A stretch of DNA of 55,668 nucleotides from Faecalispora jeddahensis (GCF_000577335.1 NZ_CBYL010000026.1:1-55668), one strand, 5' to 3'; numbered from the stretch's first letter, positions 44,076-55,057 are shown. Numbers and translations are program-made. The notes: generated from the sequence alone by a model not told the origin.

Positions 44076-45542
44076 ATGAGTGTATTTGCGGATCACCTCA
44101 ATCAGATTCTGAACGCGACAAACGGCTTTCTTTACGGCAGCGTACTGCTGGTGCTGCTGCTGTTTACGGGCATCTACTTTTCCATACGCACACGCATCGT
44201 TCAGTTCCGAATGGCCAGGGAGGGAATTCGGCTTCTGTTTCAGGACAACGACAACAAAGAGTCTGTTTCCGGCTTTCAGGCCCTGATGGTCTCGTGTGCC
44301 TCCCGTTTGGGCGTGGGCAACATTACCGGCGTGGCCTCGGCCATTATTCTGGGCGGCCCCGGCGCGATTTTCTGGATGTGGATGACGGCGGCGCTGGGCG
44401 GCGCTTCCGCCTTTGTGGAAAGCACGCTGGCGCAGCTTTACAAGGTAAAAACTCCCGATGGTGGCTTTCAGGGCGGCCCCTCGTACTATCTGGTGAAAAT
44501 ATTCAAACGCCGCTGGGTGGGCGTTGTGTTCGCCTTGTCTTTGATCATTACATTCTCCTACGGCTTTCAGATGCTGCAGGCCAATGCGGTAACCGCTTCT
44601 TTACAGCGGAACTTCGGGGACTCCCCCTGGGTCGCTTACGGTACCGCAGTCATTATGACCATTCTGACCGCTTACGCGGTTTTCGGCGGACAAAAAATCA
44701 TCGCGAAGGTTTCCGAGGTGATCGTTCCTTTTATGGCGATCGGCTTTCTGCTGGTCAGCCTGGCGGTCATCGCTTTGAATGTACAAAGACTGCCCCATGT
44801 GTTCGGTCAGATTTTTTCGATGGCGTTCAATTTTGAATCCGTTTCCGGTGGCTTTTCCGGCACCGCGATTTCGATCGGCCTGCGCCGCGGCCTGTATTCC
44901 AACGAAGCCGGCATGGGCAGCGCGCCCAACGCAGCCGGTACGGTGGATGACACCCATCCCGCAAAGCAGGGGCTGGTTCAGATGCTCGCGGTTCATATCG
45001 ACACGCTGATCCTATGCACGGCGACCGCTCTGCTGATTCTCTGCCCAGGCGTCTCCTGGGAAGGGAAAGACGGAGGCTACGCCATGCCTCTGGTTCAGGC
45101 GGCGGTGGAATCTCAATTCGGCGCCTTTGGCCTATGGTTCGTTTCCATTTCCGTTTTCTTCTTTGCCTTCGGCACCATTATCGGAAATGTGTATTATGTG
45201 GAAACCAATGTGTATTATATCTGGCACCGCGCGCCTTCCAGGCTGTTCCGCCTGAGCATCGTGGCGGCCGTGTGCATCGGCTGCCTGATGACTGCCGAGC
45301 TGGCCTGGAACTTGGCGGACTTTACCATGGCGATTATGGTACTGCTGAACTTCCCTGCACTGATGATTCTGGCCAACACCGCCATCAAGGTTCTAAAGGA
45401 CTACGAGGCACAGAAAAGGCAGGGCAAAGAAAAAATCTACTTCTACGCACCCAGCATCGGAATCCACGACACCGACTGCTGGAATGTCAACAGAGAATCC
45501 GAGCCACAGGTGGTTCCTGCCGAAACGGCTGTTAAGAAATAA
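44076..45542 (+). CDS. AGCS family sodium:amino acid symporter, probable glutamine transporter
   Basis: A 488-residue alanine/glycine:cation symporter (AGCS) family protein with about 11 membrane helices. Family signatures are SCASRLGVGNITGVASAI (about residues 73-90) and RRGLYSNEAGMGSAPNAAGT (about 270-289). Members move alanine, glycine or glutamine with sodium. The position after glsA points to glutamine (GlnT-like), which is inferred. The ATG at 44076 follows AAAGGGG. It ends in a strong terminator. Confidence 0.93.
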   Translation: MSVFADHLNQILNATNGFLYGSVLLVLLLFTGIYFSIRTRIVQFRMAREGIRLLFQDNDNKESVSGFQALMVSCASRLGVGNITGVASAIILGGPGAIFWMWMTAALGGASAFVESTLAQLYKVKTPDGGFQGGPSYYLVKIFKRRWVGVVFALSLIITFSYGFQMLQANAVTASLQRNFGDSPWVAYGTAVIMTILTAYAVFGGQKIIAKVSEVIVPFMAIGFLLVSLAVIALNVQRLPHVFGQIFSMAFNFESVSGGFSGTAISIGLRRGLYSNEAGMGSAPNAAGTVDDTHPAKQGLVQMLAVHIDTLILCTATALLILCPGVSWEGKDGGYAMPLVQAAVESQFGAFGLWFVSISVFFFAFGTIIGNVYYVETNVYYIWHRAPSRLFRLSIVAAVCIGCLMTAELAWNLADFTMAIMVLLNFPALMILANTAIKVLKDYEAQKRQGKEKIYFYAPSIGIHDTDCWNVNRESEPQVVPAETAVKK

Positions 45543-45604
45543 CCGGCACCGGATTTCCGGTTTAAAAATTGCTAATACCTCTCTCTTGTACAATATAAAT
45601 TTGG

Positions 45605-45646
45605 CAGGCGGCAAGGGCTCTTCGGAGCCCTTGCCGCCATTTTCCG
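45605..45646 (+). terminator. Terminator of glsA-symporter operon
   Basis: A perfect 14-bp stem (45607-45620 with 45625-45638) closed by a TTCG tetraloop, then ATTTTC. Confidence 0.85.
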
Positions 45647-45746
45647 CCTGTTTCAATTTTCGTTTTGCCGGAACACCGGGAGAGATGCAAATAGAAAGAT
45701 CATCCTACTGGGGAATCGAAAGCTTTCCGCGTCATGCTTTTTCTAT

Positions 45747-46205
45747 TTAATCATCACTGTCATTTTTATCATTTCTCTTCCTTATGATAGCTGCAATGAG
45801 CGAGAGGAGCAGACCAACGACCGAAACAAGAAAGAGAATCAGTGCAGAATGCTCATTTGCGGCTTGCGCAAAAAACGGCGCCGATGAGTTTTTAAAAAAG
45901 AAGAAAACGGCTGCTGCAAGCGCGACCGAACAGCCGATCGCGATCAGCAGGGACGCAACGGTTTTCTTACTGTCCGCTTTTGGGGGCAGATACGCGTTTG
46001 CCGCGATTGTTCTAACAAGGTAAATGCTCATGCTGAGAATGATAATCACCATGCTGTTCACGGGATATTCCAGCCAGCGAATCCCCATCCCATAAAGGCC
46101 CGCATCCAATAAAAGAAGATAGAACGTCAAAAGAAACATTTGATTGCCGATATGGTTACGTCTTTCGGTCTGCATTTCATCCAGAGCACTTTTATTGATT
46201 TTCAT
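45747..46205 (-). CDS. Small membrane protein paired with an XRE regulator
   Basis: A 152-residue protein with four predicted membrane helices (about residues 20-38, 47-64, 82-100 and 120-140) and charged ends (MKINKSALDEMQTERR... and RKRNDKNDSDD). It resembles the DUF6773/DUF3796-like small membrane proteins often found after a short XRE regulator. GGGAGGG precedes the ATG at 46205. Its start overlaps the regulator's 3' end by 14 bases, so the pair is one operon. Function unknown; such pairs are often treated as two-part regulatory modules. Confidence 0.75.
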   Translation of the reverse strand: MKINKSALDEMQTERRNHIGNQMFLLTFYLLLLDAGLYGMGIRWLEYPVNSMVIIILSMSIYLVRTIAANAYLPPKADSKKTVASLLIAIGCSVALAAAVFFFFKNSSAPFFAQAANEHSALILFLVSVVGLLLSLIAAIIRKRNDKNDSDD

Positions 46206-46407
46206 ATTCGTTACCCTCCCAAAAAAGCTGATCCAAAGTTTTGTCCAGAACTTTGCAAATGGCAATGCACAGGTTGATCGAGGGATTATAGTCGCCTTTC
46301 TCAATTGCATTCATTGTTTGTCGAGCGACCCCAACAGCATCGGCCAAATCTTTTTGTGTCATATCCTTTGCGGCCCGCGCAGCCTTGATTCGTAAATTCT
46401 TCCCCAT
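46192..46407 (-). CDS. Short XRE family transcriptional regulator
   Basis: A 71-residue single-domain helix-turn-helix protein of the Xre/YozG type: MGKNLRIKAARAAKDMTQ, then LADAVGVARQTMNAIEKGDY, then PSINLCIAICKVLDKTLDQLF. CAGGAGG upstream allows a start at 46407, or one codon earlier. Its own promoter is clear. It probably represses its own two-gene operon. Confidence 0.9.
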   Translation of the reverse strand: MGKNLRIKAARAAKDMTQKDLADAVGVARQTMNAIEKGDYNPSINLCIAICKVLDKTLDQLFWEGNEYENQ

Positions 46408-46428
46408 CATTGCCACCTCCTGCAGCAT

Positions 46429-46457
46429 ATAGTATCATATCAGCGTCATAAAGTCAA
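46429..46457 (-). promoter_or_regulatory. Promoter of the XRE-membrane protein operon
   Basis: On the minus strand TTGACT (46457-46452), a 17-bp spacer and TACTAT (46434-46429), ending about 20 bp before the regulator start. Confidence 0.65.
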
Positions 46458-46653
46458 ATATACATGACAAAAAACTTTATATATACGACTATTCTATCAA
46501 TTCTTTTCAATGACGCAAAACCGTCCCGCTGATGCGGACGAGGTTGTTTCTTGCTTTTTTCTTCAACAATTCAATATCAAAAGCCGATGTCACGTCACAA
46601 AGCGGAGCGCAGCTCTTTCTTTGGCAGTTGTGACAGAGAAAGGTTTTTCCGCA

Positions 46654-46690
46654 TAAAAAAAGCGATGCTGAAACCAGCATCGCTTTTTTT
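46654..46690 (-). terminator. Terminator of groESL
   Basis: AGCGATGCTG pairs with CAGCATCGCT across AAAC, flanked by A and T runs; the minus strand reads seven T after the stem. Confidence 0.9.
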
Positions 46691-46706
46691 CAAATGTGTT
46701 TTAGGC

Positions 46707-48350
<1,644 letters not shown>

Positions 48351-48376
48351 CTAAATTTCTGAATCAAAATGAAAAA

Positions 48377-48664
<288 letters not shown>

Positions 48665-48703
48665 CTATTTCCTCCTTATAAAAAATCAAATGATTGATTT
48701 GGT

Positions 48704-48730
48704 TTAGCACTCAATATCCTCGAGTGCTAA
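48704..48730 (-). promoter_or_regulatory. CIRCE operator of groESL
   Basis: An exact consensus: TTAGCACTC, nine bases, GAGTGCTAA. HrcA is the known repressor; hrcA itself is not in the window. Confidence 0.97.
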
Positions 48731-48735
48731 GACTT

Positions 48736-48764
48736 ATTTTAGCCGCTGGACACATAAAAATCAA
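48736..48764 (-). promoter_or_regulatory. Sigma-A promoter of groESL
   Basis: On the minus strand TTGATT (48764-48759), a 17-bp spacer and TAAAAT (48741-48736), directly upstream of CIRCE. Confidence 0.8.
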
Positions 48765-48861
48765 GAGGTTTTTTCCTAAAATACGGAATTTCATAATTTT
48801 TTTACAATTGCTATCTTTGCTTTTTGAGGTTAGCTTTCCTCTCAAATTTTACCTGATTCAT

Positions 48862-48914
48862 CCAGAATAAAATAAGGGCCTCCTTCCGACTTCGAAATAG
48901 CCGAAAGGAGGCCT
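48862..48914 (-). terminator. Terminator of the lipoprotein-like gene
   Basis: On the minus strand GGCCTCCTTTCGG pairs with CGGAAGGAGGCC with minor mismatch, then TTATTTTATT. Confidence 0.8.
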
Positions 48915-48923
48915 GTGTAAAAT

Positions 48924-49871
48924 TCATGGCTGAACGCTCCGATTTAGATCAAAATACACGGCTTCCGACATACAGTGATAAGAATTTCCGTTATAGGAAA
49001 CGGTAATATATGGCTGAATCGCAGCGCTCTTCAAGTTCGTTTTTATCTGTACATCGACCGCATATATTTGAAAGCTCTCGATATCCGACGCTGTTTTTGT
49101 GGTTGAATAATAATCTTTTGCATCCTTTGTCGCTTCTTCATCATATTTCCAGCTTATCGCTTCAGCCGATATCCGGTTTGGATCCTCTGAAATTACAGCG
49201 TGAAAGGTTATCGTATCCGGGTGTTTGGATGGCACCGCTACTCTGTAGGTCAGCGTCATATCCTCAGACGCCGTATCCAGAAGATCGATTATATTTTCAA
49301 ACATAAAGCAATTTTTTGTTTCTGCATAAGGAACAGGCTGAATATCATATTTTCCAACCGGAGATTCCGTTAAAATTCCGTTTTCTTCCATTCTGATCCC
49401 AGTAACTATTGTTTTTTTCTGTATTTTTTCTTTGAATATTACTTTTAGTTGAATTTCGCGGCTCTCTTTATCGTCTCCCGATACCAGCCAATCAGCGGAA
49501 GAAACGAAAAGCTCTTGATTCTGCTCCGTAACTACCGATTGAATCTGAAAAAACTTTTTTAATTGATTCAGGATCTTATCGTTTTCCGAATTGGTAAAAT
49601 CACCTTTTACCGTTCCAAAAAAGCTAATCTCTGACCACCATGCAGGATTGTTTCCACTGTCAGGATGAAGATAGCCCTCAGTAGGATAAAACTCTATGGA
49701 GTCAATCACAGGGGCCGGGCTTTCCAAAGCTGAATGCTCTATTTTATCGATTTCAGATGCAGAACCAGTTGCTGAAAAACATTCTTCTTTTATCCCCTCT
49801 ATACACGAAGCGGAGGATACCATGATAAAACAAATCAGAAGAAATAAAAAGCATCGAAAGTGTACTTTCAT
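48924..49871 (-). CDS. Secreted or lipoprotein-like protein of unknown function
   Basis: A 315-residue exported protein. The N-terminal signal (MKVHFRCFLFLLICFIMVSS) ends at SASC, a weak lipobox with Ser instead of Leu at -3, so either lipid anchoring at C23 or ordinary cleavage is possible. The mature part is acidic, AT-rich in codon use and beta-rich, with no domain I recognise; it mentions no catalytic motif. It is a single gene with its own terminator. The lower GC than its groESL and methylase neighbours suggests a recent acquisition or fast evolution. Confidence 0.65.
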   Translation of the reverse strand: MKVHFRCFLFLLICFIMVSSASCIEGIKEECFSATGSASEIDKIEHSALESPAPVIDSIEFYPTEGYLHPDSGNNPAWWSEISFFGTVKGDFTNSENDKILNQLKKFFQIQSVVTEQNQELFVSSADWLVSGDDKESREIQLKVIFKEKIQKKTIVTGIRMEENGILTESPVGKYDIQPVPYAETKNCFMFENIIDLLDTASEDMTLTYRVAVPSKHPDTITFHAVISEDPNRISAEAISWKYDEEATKDAKDYYSTTKTASDIESFQIYAVDVQIKTNLKSAAIQPYITVSYNGNSYHCMSEAVYFDLNRSVQP

Positions 49872-50179
49872 GATCCCACCTCATATCTTACATAAATTCA
49901 AAATGGAATAGGAAGTATTCACAGTAAGTACATACCTCCTATCCCATTACATATGAATCAGTGTTTTCAGTCAATTACCATCAATAAATACTTTGGGAAG
50001 TGATTCGTTTATTATACGGCTTGCCAAAAGCATCTCCGCTTCCCACTCTATCGTTTTCTTACAGATCTTTGAAAGATTTATACATTTTCCAATTTTTATT
50101 TACAATAGCATGAATTGGTATATTTTAAATATTTTAATAAGAAATATACTTATATAAAATATACTATTATTGATAATAA
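49872..50179. other. AT-rich intergenic region
   Basis: No gene. The stretch 50100-50175 is almost only A and T with short TATA-like repeats. It may hold the promoter of the lipoprotein-like gene. Confidence 0.45.
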
Positions 50180-50225
50180 TAGTAAAAGGCAGGATTCCAC
50201 ATGGAATCCTGCCTTTTACTTTCTC
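50180..50225. terminator. Terminator of the RNA methylase gene
   Basis: A near-perfect 18-bp stem (AGTAAAAGGCAGGATTCC and its complement) with a short loop and a T-containing tail on both strands. Confidence 0.88.
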
Positions 50226-50231
50226 TTTCTT

Positions 50232-51353
50232 CTACGCTTTATAGTAACTGTAAAGCTGGCATTTGATCATTCCGTTATACAGCTTGCGGCGCTTGTCCGC
50301 AGGACGGCCAAAGCAGCTTTCAAACGTTTCGTCGGGGCTGATGATGTGGTAGCTCCAGCCGCGTTTGGGAACAAAGCGCTGCCCCATGGCCGTATACAGC
50401 TCCTCCGCCTGACTCAGGTCGAGCAGGCGCTCGCCGTAGGGCGGGTTGCAGATCACACAGCCGCGCTCGCCCTCCTCCGCAAAGTCGCGGATGTCGCGCT
50501 TTTCCGCCCGGATATGGGCGATGACGCCGGCCTTTTTCGCGTTTTCCAGCGTCAGGGCAACGGCCGCGCCGTCGATATCATAACCGGTAGCAAGGAAGGT
50601 GCTGTCACGCCGAACCAGATCCTGCGCGCGCGCTTTTTCGCGTATCCACACGCTTTCATCGATCCCCTTCCAGCTCTGCGCAGCAAAGCTCCGCTGCAGG
50701 CCGGGGGCGATGTTCATCGCGAGCAGCGCCGATTCGATGAGAATCGTGCCGGAGCCGCAGAACGGGTCGTACACGTGGGAATCCGGCCAAAGACGGGCCA
50801 GCTTCGCCATCGACGCAGCCAGCGTTTCTTTGATCGGGGCCTCCGCCGCGTTGGGACGATAGCCGCGCTTGTGCAGTCCCACACCGCTGGTATCGAGCAT
50901 CACGCTGACGGTATCCTTTAAGATCAGGAACTGCACCTGATACATGTCGCCGGATTCCTCGAACCACGGGATGCGATATTTCAGCTTCAGGCGTTCCACA
51001 ATGGCCTTTTTGATGATGGACTGGCAGTCCGGAACGCTGGAAAGCTGAGAGCTGAGCGAACGGCCCTTGACCGGGAAACGGTCCTTCTTGCCGATCCACT
51101 GCTCCCAAGGCAGGGCCTTTACCGCCTGAAACAGCTGCTCAAAGGTAACGGCACGGAACGTGCCGAGCAGCACAAGCACCCTCTCGCTGTAACGGGAGCA
51201 GAGATTCGCGCGCGCCAGCATTTCTTCGCTGCCGGCGAACACCACGCGCCCGTTCTGGGGCTCTACCTGCTGCGCTCCCATATCCCGCAGTTCTTCCGCC
51301 ACCAGGCCTTCTACGCCCAGCAGGCAGGGGCATACCAGTTGAAATTGATCCAT
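50232..51353 (-). CDS. THUMP-domain class I SAM-dependent RNA methyltransferase (RlmL-like)
   Basis: A 373-residue RNA guanine-N2 methylase of the YpsC/RlmL-N type. An N-terminal ferredoxin-like plus THUMP region (about residues 1-155) is followed by the Rossmann methylase: DPFCGSGTILIESALLA (SAM motif I) and the catalytic NPPYGERL (motif IV). 23S rRNA is the likely target, from family knowledge. The ATG at 51353 follows GGAGAG; an upstream in-frame start has no ribosome site. Confidence 0.92.
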   Translation of the reverse strand: MDQFQLVCPCLLGVEGLVAEELRDMGAQQVEPQNGRVVFAGSEEMLARANLCSRYSERVLVLLGTFRAVTFEQLFQAVKALPWEQWIGKKDRFPVKGRSLSSQLSSVPDCQSIIKKAIVERLKLKYRIPWFEESGDMYQVQFLILKDTVSVMLDTSGVGLHKRGYRPNAAEAPIKETLAASMAKLARLWPDSHVYDPFCGSGTILIESALLAMNIAPGLQRSFAAQSWKGIDESVWIREKARAQDLVRRDSTFLATGYDIDGAAVALTLENAKKAGVIAHIRAEKRDIRDFAEEGERGCVICNPPYGERLLDLSQAEELYTAMGQRFVPKRGWSYHIISPDETFESCFGRPADKRRKLYNGMIKCQLYSYYKA

Positions 51354-51404
51354 TGTGTTTCTCTCCGTATCTAAAAAAATAGCGGGCAAAAATTTTGTGT
51401 TTTA

Positions 51405-51447
51405 CCCGGGAAATAAAACGGAGGCCGCAGTCTGACGCGGCCCCCGC
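51405..51447 (-). terminator. Terminator of hpf
   Basis: On the minus strand CGGGGGCCGC pairs with GCGGCCTCCG, followed by TTTTATTT. Confidence 0.8.
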
Positions 51448-51459
51448 TGACTCACTATA

Positions 51460-52008
51460 TTATTCCGCGTCCGGCTCCAATAAACCGTAATCGCCGTTTT
51501 TGCGCTGATATACTACATTGATTTCACCCGTAGCGCCGTTGCGGAACATGTAAAACTGATGACCGAGCAGGTTCATCTGCAGAATTGCTTCTTCCACCGT
51601 AAGGGGCTTCACCGGGAAATGCTTGGTGCGCACAATCCGATATTCCTCTTCTTCGGCGACTGCGGCAGGCTCGGCTTCTTCCGGCGTTTCCGTCACGAGC
51701 TGATCCAGCGCCGCAGAATGAATCTGCTTGTCCAGACGGCTCTTGTTCTTGCGAATCTGCCGGCCCAGAGCACTGATGACCTGATCCAGCGCGTCGTTCA
51801 TTTCAAAATCGGTAGCCTCCGCACGATAAATCATGCCCTTGCTCCGGATTGTGATTTCAACCGTCTGACGGTTGCGCTCCAGCGTGACCACCACATGAGC
51901 GTCCGCGTCCGCATCGAAGATCTTATCAAAACGGGAAAGCTTTTTGGTTGCCAGGCTCTTGAAGTGATCTTTGAGTGTGACCTTACGTCCAGTAATCGTG
52001 ATATTCAT
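51460..52008 (-). CDS. hpf: Ribosome hibernation promoting factor, long form
   Basis: A 182-residue long HPF. The N-terminal S30AE/YfiA domain is at residues 1-98 (ITITGRKVTLKDHFKSLATKKLSRFDKIF), an acidic linker with EEAEPAAVAEEEE is at about 110-122, and the C-terminal dimerisation domain (KHFPVKPLTVEEAILQMNLLGHQFYMFRN) completes it. Long HPF alone pairs 70S ribosomes into inactive 100S dimers. AAAGGAG precedes the ATG at 52008. Confidence 0.96.
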   Translation of the reverse strand: MNITITGRKVTLKDHFKSLATKKLSRFDKIFDADADAHVVVTLERNRQTVEITIRSKGMIYRAEATDFEMNDALDQVISALGRQIRKNKSRLDKQIHSAALDQLVTETPEEAEPAAVAEEEEYRIVRTKHFPVKPLTVEEAILQMNLLGHQFYMFRNGATGEINVVYQRKNGDYGLLEPDAE

Positions 52009-52087
52009 GTACGCATCTCCTTTGCAAATGGAAATCGCAGAGTTTTCGGAACATATTCCTGAAAATTGACCCGAACTCTCTGGGAGT

Positions 52088-52116
52088 ATTATAACATAAA
52101 TACCGAAAAAATAGAA
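52088..52116 (-). promoter_or_regulatory. Promoter of hpf
   Basis: On the minus strand TTCTAT (52116-52111), 17 bp, and a perfect TATAAT (52093-52088) with an extended TGT. It begins a few bases past the fumarase stop. Confidence 0.6.
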
Positions 52117-52127
52117 GTAGTTCGATC

Positions 52128-52970
52128 TTAAATGATCATTTTTTTATGCCGGGTCACATGACAGCCGACGTTGACCGCAACGGGCAGGCCGGCAATGTGC
52201 GTTGCGTAGGTCTCGATATTCACGGCCAGCGCGGTCACATCGCCGCCAAAGCCCTGCGGGCCGACGTTCAGCTCGTTAACCGCACGGAGCATATCCTGCT
52301 CGAGCTGATGGTAAAACGGATCGGGATTCGGCTCATCCAGCGGACGGCACAGTGCCTTTTTGGCCAACTGCGCGCACAGCTCGAAATCGCCGCCGATCCC
52401 AACGCCCAGCACAACGGGAGGACAGGGGTTGCCGCCCGCAAGGCGGACGGTCTCCGTGACAAAATCGATCATCTGCTGCGGCCCGGCCGCCGGGGTCATC
52501 ATCTTCAGGCAGCTCATATTCTCGCTGCCGAAGCCCTTGGGGCAGGCGGTCAGCGTCACGCGGTCGCCGGGCACAATGCGGGTGTGCAGCACGGCGGGGG
52601 TATTATCCTCGGTATTGATGCGGCGCAGCGGATCGCCCACCACGGAGCAGCGGAGCAGACCCTCTACATAGCCGCGGCGGACGCCCTCGTTCACGGCGTT
52701 CTCAAACGAACCGCCGGTGAGGTGCACCTCCTGCCCGATCTCCGCGAACACAACCGCCATGCCGGTATCCTGGCAGATGGGAAGATTCAGCCGCCGCGCG
52801 GCGTCCAGATTTTCGCACAGATCCTCCAGAATCGATTTTCCCAGAGGATTGCTCTCTTTCTGCACCGAGCAGCGGATGCAGCTTTCCAGATCGCCGGAAA
52901 GCTCGCGATTCGCCTCGATAAACATCCGGCACAGCCCGTCGCTGATCAGAGAAACGGGAACCTCTCTCAT
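52128..52970 (-). CDS. Class I fumarate hydratase, alpha subunit only
   Basis: A 280-residue alpha (N-terminal) part of a class I [4Fe-4S] fumarase or L-tartrate dehydratase. Cluster cysteines are expected in LPICQDTGMAVVF, GSENMSCLKMM and FELCAQLAKKALC, all present; the phrase GVGIGGDFE is typical. The partner beta subunit, normally the next gene, is missing: hpf follows. It must be encoded elsewhere or be absent. The ATG at 52970 follows AAAGGAGTGG; the frame is open further upstream but homology starts here. Substrate could be fumarate or tartrate. Confidence 0.88.
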   Translation of the reverse strand: MREVPVSLISDGLCRMFIEANRELSGDLESCIRCSVQKESNPLGKSILEDLCENLDAARRLNLPICQDTGMAVVFAEIGQEVHLTGGSFENAVNEGVRRGYVEGLLRCSVVGDPLRRINTEDNTPAVLHTRIVPGDRVTLTACPKGFGSENMSCLKMMTPAAGPQQMIDFVTETVRLAGGNPCPPVVLGVGIGGDFELCAQLAKKALCRPLDEPNPDPFYHQLEQDMLRAVNELNVGPQGFGGDVTALAVNIETYATHIAGLPVAVNVGCHVTRHKKMII

Positions 52971-53122
52971 ACACTCCACTCCTTTTTGTATGCGCCGCAC
53001 GGGCGCGGATCGAACCATCCCATACTCATCTCTCGCGGAACAGCAGAGATCTATTTCACGCTCCCTCTGCAAACGGAGAGAGCGCAACGTCTTTTTTCAC
53101 CTGTTTTGCGGAAGCCTAGTAA

Positions 53123-54277
53123 TCAAAATACCCGGCGGCCGGATACAAACACCATTTCCGGCTTTGTGCTGATTTGAAGCGGGTCGTCGCGGAAGAGGGA
53201 AAAATCGGCGTCCTTGCCCGGTTCCAGAGAGCCGACGCGGTCTTCGATATGGCAGATGCGCGCGGGGTTGATCGTGATCGCGCGCAGCGCTTCTTCCCGC
53301 TCGAGCCCTTCGCGCACCGCAAGAGCGGCGGACAGCGGCAGGTATTGAATCGGAACGACCGGGTGATCCGTGACGATCGCAATGCGGACGCCTTGCTTTT
53401 GGAGCATACCGGGGCACGCCGGCGTCAGATTCTTCAGCTCGGGCTTGGAACGGTCGCACAGAATGGGGCCGGAAAGCACCGGAACATCTTCCCCGGCCAG
53501 ATCGTCGGTGATCAGGTAGCCGTCCGTTCCGTGAATGATCACATAATCGAGATGGAATTCGCGCCCCAGGCGCATGGCGGTAAAGATATCGTCGGCCCGG
53601 TGTGCGTGAAAATGCACCTGCAGCTTGCGCTGAAGCACCGGAATGAGCGCTTCGCATTTGATGTCGTACTCCGGCGGATCGATGTCCTCGTCCTTGCGAG
53701 AAAGCTCCAAATCCTCCAGATAGCGCCGGGTCTTGTACAGCTCCTCGCGGATGAGGGCCGCCGTGGCCATACGGGTGGAGGGCGTCTGGCTTTTGCCGTG
53801 GTACGTGGATTTTGGGTTCTCCCCCAGCGCCATTTTCATCGCCACGGGCGCCTGGATGACCATGTTGTCGATCCGCCGTCCCGCTGTCTTGACCGCGGCC
53901 AGCTGCCCGCCGATGGGGTTCGCACTGCCCGGGCCGGTAATGACTGTCGTCACGCCCGCGGCGCAGGCCTCCTCAAAGCAGCGGTCGAGAGGGTTCACGG
54001 CGTCGATGCCGCGCATCTGCGGCGTAATGGGGTCGGTATCCTCGTTGCCGTCGTCGCCCTCAAAGGTCAGGCCGTCCTCCCACATGCCGAGGTGGGTATG
54101 GGCGTCCACAAAGCCGGGGTAGATGGAAGCGCCGCCGGCGTCGACCACCTCTTCCTCCAAGGCGTCGGGCGCGGGCATGGGGGCGACCGCGGCGATTTTG
54201 CCGTCCTGCACCAGCAGGTAGCCGTTCGGGATCGGGTCGCCTGCCATCGTATAAATCATTGCATTTTGTATCAGCAT
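53123..54277 (-). CDS. Amidohydrolase family protein
   Basis: A 384-residue metal-dependent amidohydrolase. The metal HxH is in PGFVDAHTHLGMWEDG (about residues 54-69), further ligands are in VHFHAHRADD, and the catalytic aspartate is in IAIVTDHPVVPIQYL. The end NPARICHIEDRVGSLEPGKDADF is the usual composite-domain return. It belongs to the imidazolonepropionase-like amidohydrolases of unknown substrate and is not HutI, whose gene is at 24310. GGAGG precedes the ATG at 54277. It lies 152 bp before the fumarase alpha gene on the same strand. Confidence 0.88.
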   Translation of the reverse strand: MLIQNAMIYTMAGDPIPNGYLLVQDGKIAAVAPMPAPDALEEEVVDAGGASIYPGFVDAHTHLGMWEDGLTFEGDDGNEDTDPITPQMRGIDAVNPLDRCFEEACAAGVTTVITGPGSANPIGGQLAAVKTAGRRIDNMVIQAPVAMKMALGENPKSTYHGKSQTPSTRMATAALIREELYKTRRYLEDLELSRKDEDIDPPEYDIKCEALIPVLQRKLQVHFHAHRADDIFTAMRLGREFHLDYVIIHGTDGYLITDDLAGEDVPVLSGPILCDRSKPELKNLTPACPGMLQKQGVRIAIVTDHPVVPIQYLPLSAALAVREGLEREEALRAITINPARICHIEDRVGSLEPGKDADFSLFRDDPLQISTKPEMVFVSGRRVF

Positions 54278-54498
54278 GTGTTACCTCCAAAAACGGGCAG
54301 ACGCCCGGAAAAATCCGGGCTTGTCTGTAACTTCAGATCGATCGGATATTTTAAAAGCAAAGCGAACCAAAGCGGCGCCGCAGGAATGCCCAAAGGGCAC
54401 GCGTACCGCATGGATTCCGGGGATTGGAACGAGGCTGCTGCTTTTCTTTGTGGAACAGACCATCGTGCCATTTCTGTAAACAACCCCTGGAACCATTA

Positions 54499-54528
54499 CG
54501 CAAAAAAGCGGAGTGTAACCACTCCGCC
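54499..54528 (-). terminator. Terminator of the yabQ-divIC-yabR unit
   Basis: On the minus strand GCGGAGTG pairs with CACTCCGC over a four-base loop, then TTTTTTG. Confidence 0.88.
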
Positions 54529-54532
54529 TGCT

Positions 54533-55021
54533 TTATTTGGATGAGCCGCCGTGCTTGGTAAAGCCGCCGCGCTTGGAATCAATGCACCTTTTGAGGTCGG
54601 ACATTTTTTCATCGCTGGTCTGCTTGAACCGAGACATCATTTCCTCAAAGCTGGACGCTTCAGGTTTTTTGCTCGCCTGCCACTCGTAGTTGCCAGGCCT
54701 GCCTGCAGGACGCGGTCCGGAAGGGCGTGGCCCGGAAGAACGCGGCGCGAAGTGACGCGCGGCAGGACCGTTGTCACGAGGCGGCGGCGGAACAGCCTTT
54801 TTCATGGAAAGACTCACTTTGCCATCATCGCTGATGCTCAGCACTTTCACCTTGACCATCTGATTTTCCGTTACATAGTCACGGATTTCCTTCACGAAGG
54901 TCGGAGCTACCTCAGAAATATGAACCATCCCGGTTTTGCCCTCGGGAAGCTCTACAAAAGCACCGAACTTTGTAATTCCAGTAACCTTTCCCTCAAGAAT
55001 TGTCCCTACCTCAAGTTGCAT
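54533..55021 (-). CDS. yabR: S1 RNA-binding domain protein (YabR-like)
   Basis: A 162-residue protein with one S1 domain at residues about 1-75 (GTILEGKVTGITKFGAFVEL, then KTGMVHISEVAPTFVKEI), a Pro/Arg/Gly-rich linker (about 76-110) and a charged tail. B. subtilis YabR has the same plan, and the order yabQ-divIC-yabR is the same. The role is probably RNA binding; the family is not well characterised. AGGAGG lies rather far from the ATG at 55021. Confidence 0.88.
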   Translation of the reverse strand: MQLEVGTILEGKVTGITKFGAFVELPEGKTGMVHISEVAPTFVKEIRDYVTENQMVKVKVLSISDDGKVSLSMKKAVPPPPRDNGPAARHFAPRSSGPRPSGPRPAGRPGNYEWQASKKPEASSFEEMMSRFKQTSDEKMSDLKRCIDSKRGGFTKHGGSSK

Positions 55022-55057
55022 ACAGTAATAATATCCTCCTCTTAAATTCAGAGCCGT

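Noticed and set aside
53123-54277. A second hutI
   Set aside because: The amidohydrolase lacks the HutI substrate loop (GGGINATVSKTR); it is only distantly related.
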